The notes below the pieces were generated by a model. The model was not told the DNA's origin. It saw nothing but the letters and a program-made list of their open reading frames with translations, and did no database searches. The translations under genes and the position numbers were made by a program. Source: an uncultured Desulfobacterium sp. (GTDB taxonomy: Bacteria; Desulfobacterota; Desulfobacteria; Desulfobacterales; Desulfobacteraceae). Taken from it: a DNA stretch of 6,561 nt. Location: contig CAKZLA010000352.1 of assembly GCA_937124525.1 (NCBI GenBank), positions 1 through 6,561 on the forward strand, written 5' to 3'. This document shows, in pieces, positions 5,546-6,561 of the stretch. Position 1 is the stretch's first letter. Each line of letters opens with the position of its first letter.

Positions 5546-6280
5546 ATGCTGACATTAAAACCAGATGATAACATCCACTGGTCCCCGGAACCGGGTATCA
5601 TTGTCCAGGTCAGAAAATTTTCTGCCTTCATGAAAACCCTCCATGACCCCGCTCGATTCCATGGGTTTGCCACCCGACGGGCCACCGAATTTACCCCTGG
5701 TGATTTTATTCGTTCTTTTCTTTCCCCGGAAGAACTGGAGGTGGTTAACCAATTTAAGAGTTTAAAAAAGCAGATTGAATGGATGGCAGGAAGAAGTCTG
5801 GTAAAGGAGATGGTGTGTGGCACGGCACAGGAAGGGACAAAGGCATGGGAGATCGCCATTGCATACCGGGAGCAGGGTGCTCCCTTTCTGCCCCGGTATC
5901 CGAAAATCCATATCTCCATCACCCACTCCGGTGACTATGCTGCGGTGGCCCTGTGCCAGCATGGAAGCCGTACCATGGGCCTGGACCTGGAAGAGATCGG
6001 ACCAGCACCGGATGCTGGATTCATGAAACTTGCCTTCACACCGGCCGAAAGAGAATACATGGAAAATGATCCCATGAAAATTTTCAGAGGCTGGACCTTA
6101 AAAGAGGCATTTTTAAAATATATAAAAAAGGGGTTTAACGAAAACCTGCACAAAGTAGAAATTTTCCCCGATGTTATTTTATACAAAGGCGTCAAGGCCC
6201 GGGTCAACCTGTTTTGTGCCACCCTTGGCCTTGATTATTGCATTTCACTGGTCACAGGGAAAAATGGGAATCCCCCCTGA
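5546..6280 (+). CDS. Sfp-type 4'-phosphopantetheinyl transferase
   Basis: The 244-residue product transfers the phosphopantetheine arm of coenzyme A to a serine on carrier proteins (acyl, peptidyl or aryl carrier domains) in the cytoplasm. The family motifs occur in order: WMAGRSLVKE (79-88), SITHSGDYAAVAL (124-136), MGLDLEE (144-150) with Mg-binding Asp147 and Glu149, and RGWTLKEAFLKYIKKG (181-196) carrying the WxxKEAxxK signature (Trp183, Lys186, Glu187, Lys191). The length and pseudo-dimeric layout fit Sfp rather than the shorter AcpS type. The start has AAGGA at 5533-5537. It follows the DAHP synthase stop by 24 bp with no terminator between, so the two are probably co-transcribed and share the aromatic attenuator. 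No carrier protein or synthase gene is in the window, so the substrate is unknown. Confidence 0.93.
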   Translation: MLTLKPDDNIHWSPEPGIIVQVRKFSAFMKTLHDPARFHGFATRRATEFTPGDFIRSFLSPEELEVVNQFKSLKKQIEWMAGRSLVKEMVCGTAQEGTKAWEIAIAYREQGAPFLPRYPKIHISITHSGDYAAVALCQHGSRTMGLDLEEIGPAPDAGFMKLAFTPAEREYMENDPMKIFRGWTLKEAFLKYIKKGFNENLHKVEIFPDVILYKGVKARVNLFCATLGLDYCISLVTGKNGNPP

Positions 6281-6290
6281 AACTGTCCTG

Positions 6291-6561
6291 CTATTCGTTT
6301 ACCCGCTCCACATACTCCTTGGTTCGGGTGTCAATTTTAATCAGCTGATCTTCCTCCACAAAGGGAGGCACCTGGATCTCAAATCCCGTTTCCAGGGTGG
6401 CGGGTTTGGTATCCCCCGTTGCCGTGTCCCCCTTGGCCCAAGGATCTGATTTTTTCACCCTCAGGTTGATGAAATTGGGCAGGGTAAGCCCAATGGCTTC
6501 ATTACTAAAAAACTACCCCGTACACCCGGTATTTCCCTTTAAAATATCAATCGCATCCTCC
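6291..6561 (-). CDS. efp: Elongation factor P, C-terminal part, interrupted by an in-frame TAG and cut by the window edge
   Basis: Read on the minus strand from the window edge, the frame gives EDAIDILKGNT, then GCTG, a stop (TAG at 6515-6513), then FFSNEAIGLTLPNFINLR and the signature GDTATGDTKPATLETGFE, ending in YVERVNE and TAG at 6293-6291. This is the end of domain II and the whole C-terminal domain of EF-P, which relieves ribosome stalling at polyproline. The N-terminal domain with its modified residue lies outside the window. The frame is the same on both sides of the TAG, and homologues as I recall them read close to VCTVLFF here, so three substitutions (GTG to GGG twice, TTG to TAG) would explain it. 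EF-P is usually single-copy and important, so a sequence error is likelier than a pseudogene. It converges on the transferase gene with 10 bp between the stops and no evident terminator. Confidence 0.85.

Noticed and set aside
6255..6279. CAGGG/CCCTG hairpin at the end of the transferase gene as a terminator
   Set aside because: Only five pairs around a long loop, with no T-run on either strand, and it lies inside the coding sequence.
6513..6515. The EF-P TAG read as a pyrrolysine codon, since some Desulfobacterota have that system
   Set aside because: The residues beside the TAG are also abnormal for EF-P (Gly for Val at two sites), no pyl gene or downstream element is visible, and EF-P has no reason to carry pyrrolysine. 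Local base errors are simpler.

Overview
The window looks like an ordinary chromosomal segment of a Gram-negative bacterium with an outer membrane. Protein style (the EF-P C-terminus, the class A PBP, the Sfp-type transferase) and a mixed, mid-range GC content fit a sulfate-reducing Desulfobacterota member, perhaps near Desulfobacter or Desulfobacula. That placement is an impression from the protein sequences and was not tested by a search.

Layout. Bases 1-343 are AT-rich and carry no gene I can support; they hold a perfect 34-bp palindromic bidirectional terminator and several other dyads. Bases 344-4070 hold a tightly packed three-gene plus-strand operon with start/stop overlaps: a single-pass membrane protein with a large predicted periplasmic part (unrecognised), a class A penicillin-binding protein, and a two-helix membrane protein with a helical cytoplasmic part (unrecognised). 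The PBP keeps an intact GT51 glycosyltransferase domain, but its transpeptidase site has lost the SxxK lysine (now Met) and the SxN asparagine (now Asp). It is therefore probably a polymerase with a dead transpeptidase domain, possibly working with its two unknown neighbours.

Bases 4071-4456 are a regulatory region for the next gene, a type I DAHP synthase. It contains a strong sigma70-type promoter (TTGACA, 17 bp, TATAAG, with an upstream A-tract), a 24-residue leader peptide with the run FYYFNNFYF, a GC-rich hairpin followed by seven T, and upstream segments that can form the competing pause and antiterminator pairings. This is a textbook-style ribosome-mediated attenuator sensing Phe and Tyr charging. 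A second hairpin encloses the DAHP synthase ribosome-binding site in its loop and its ATG in its stem, and a 12-nt upstream segment could disrupt it.

Bases 4457-6280 carry DAHP synthase (entry to the shikimate pathway) and, 24 bp downstream, an Sfp-type 4'-phosphopantetheinyl transferase, probably in the same transcript. Convergent to these, at 6291-6561 on the minus strand, is the C-terminal part of elongation factor P, which runs off the window. It has an in-frame TAG within an otherwise intact reading frame; three base substitutions would explain it, so a sequence error is the leading interpretation.

The two most rewarding items are the aromatic attenuator with its start-codon hairpin and the transpeptidase-dead PBP operon.
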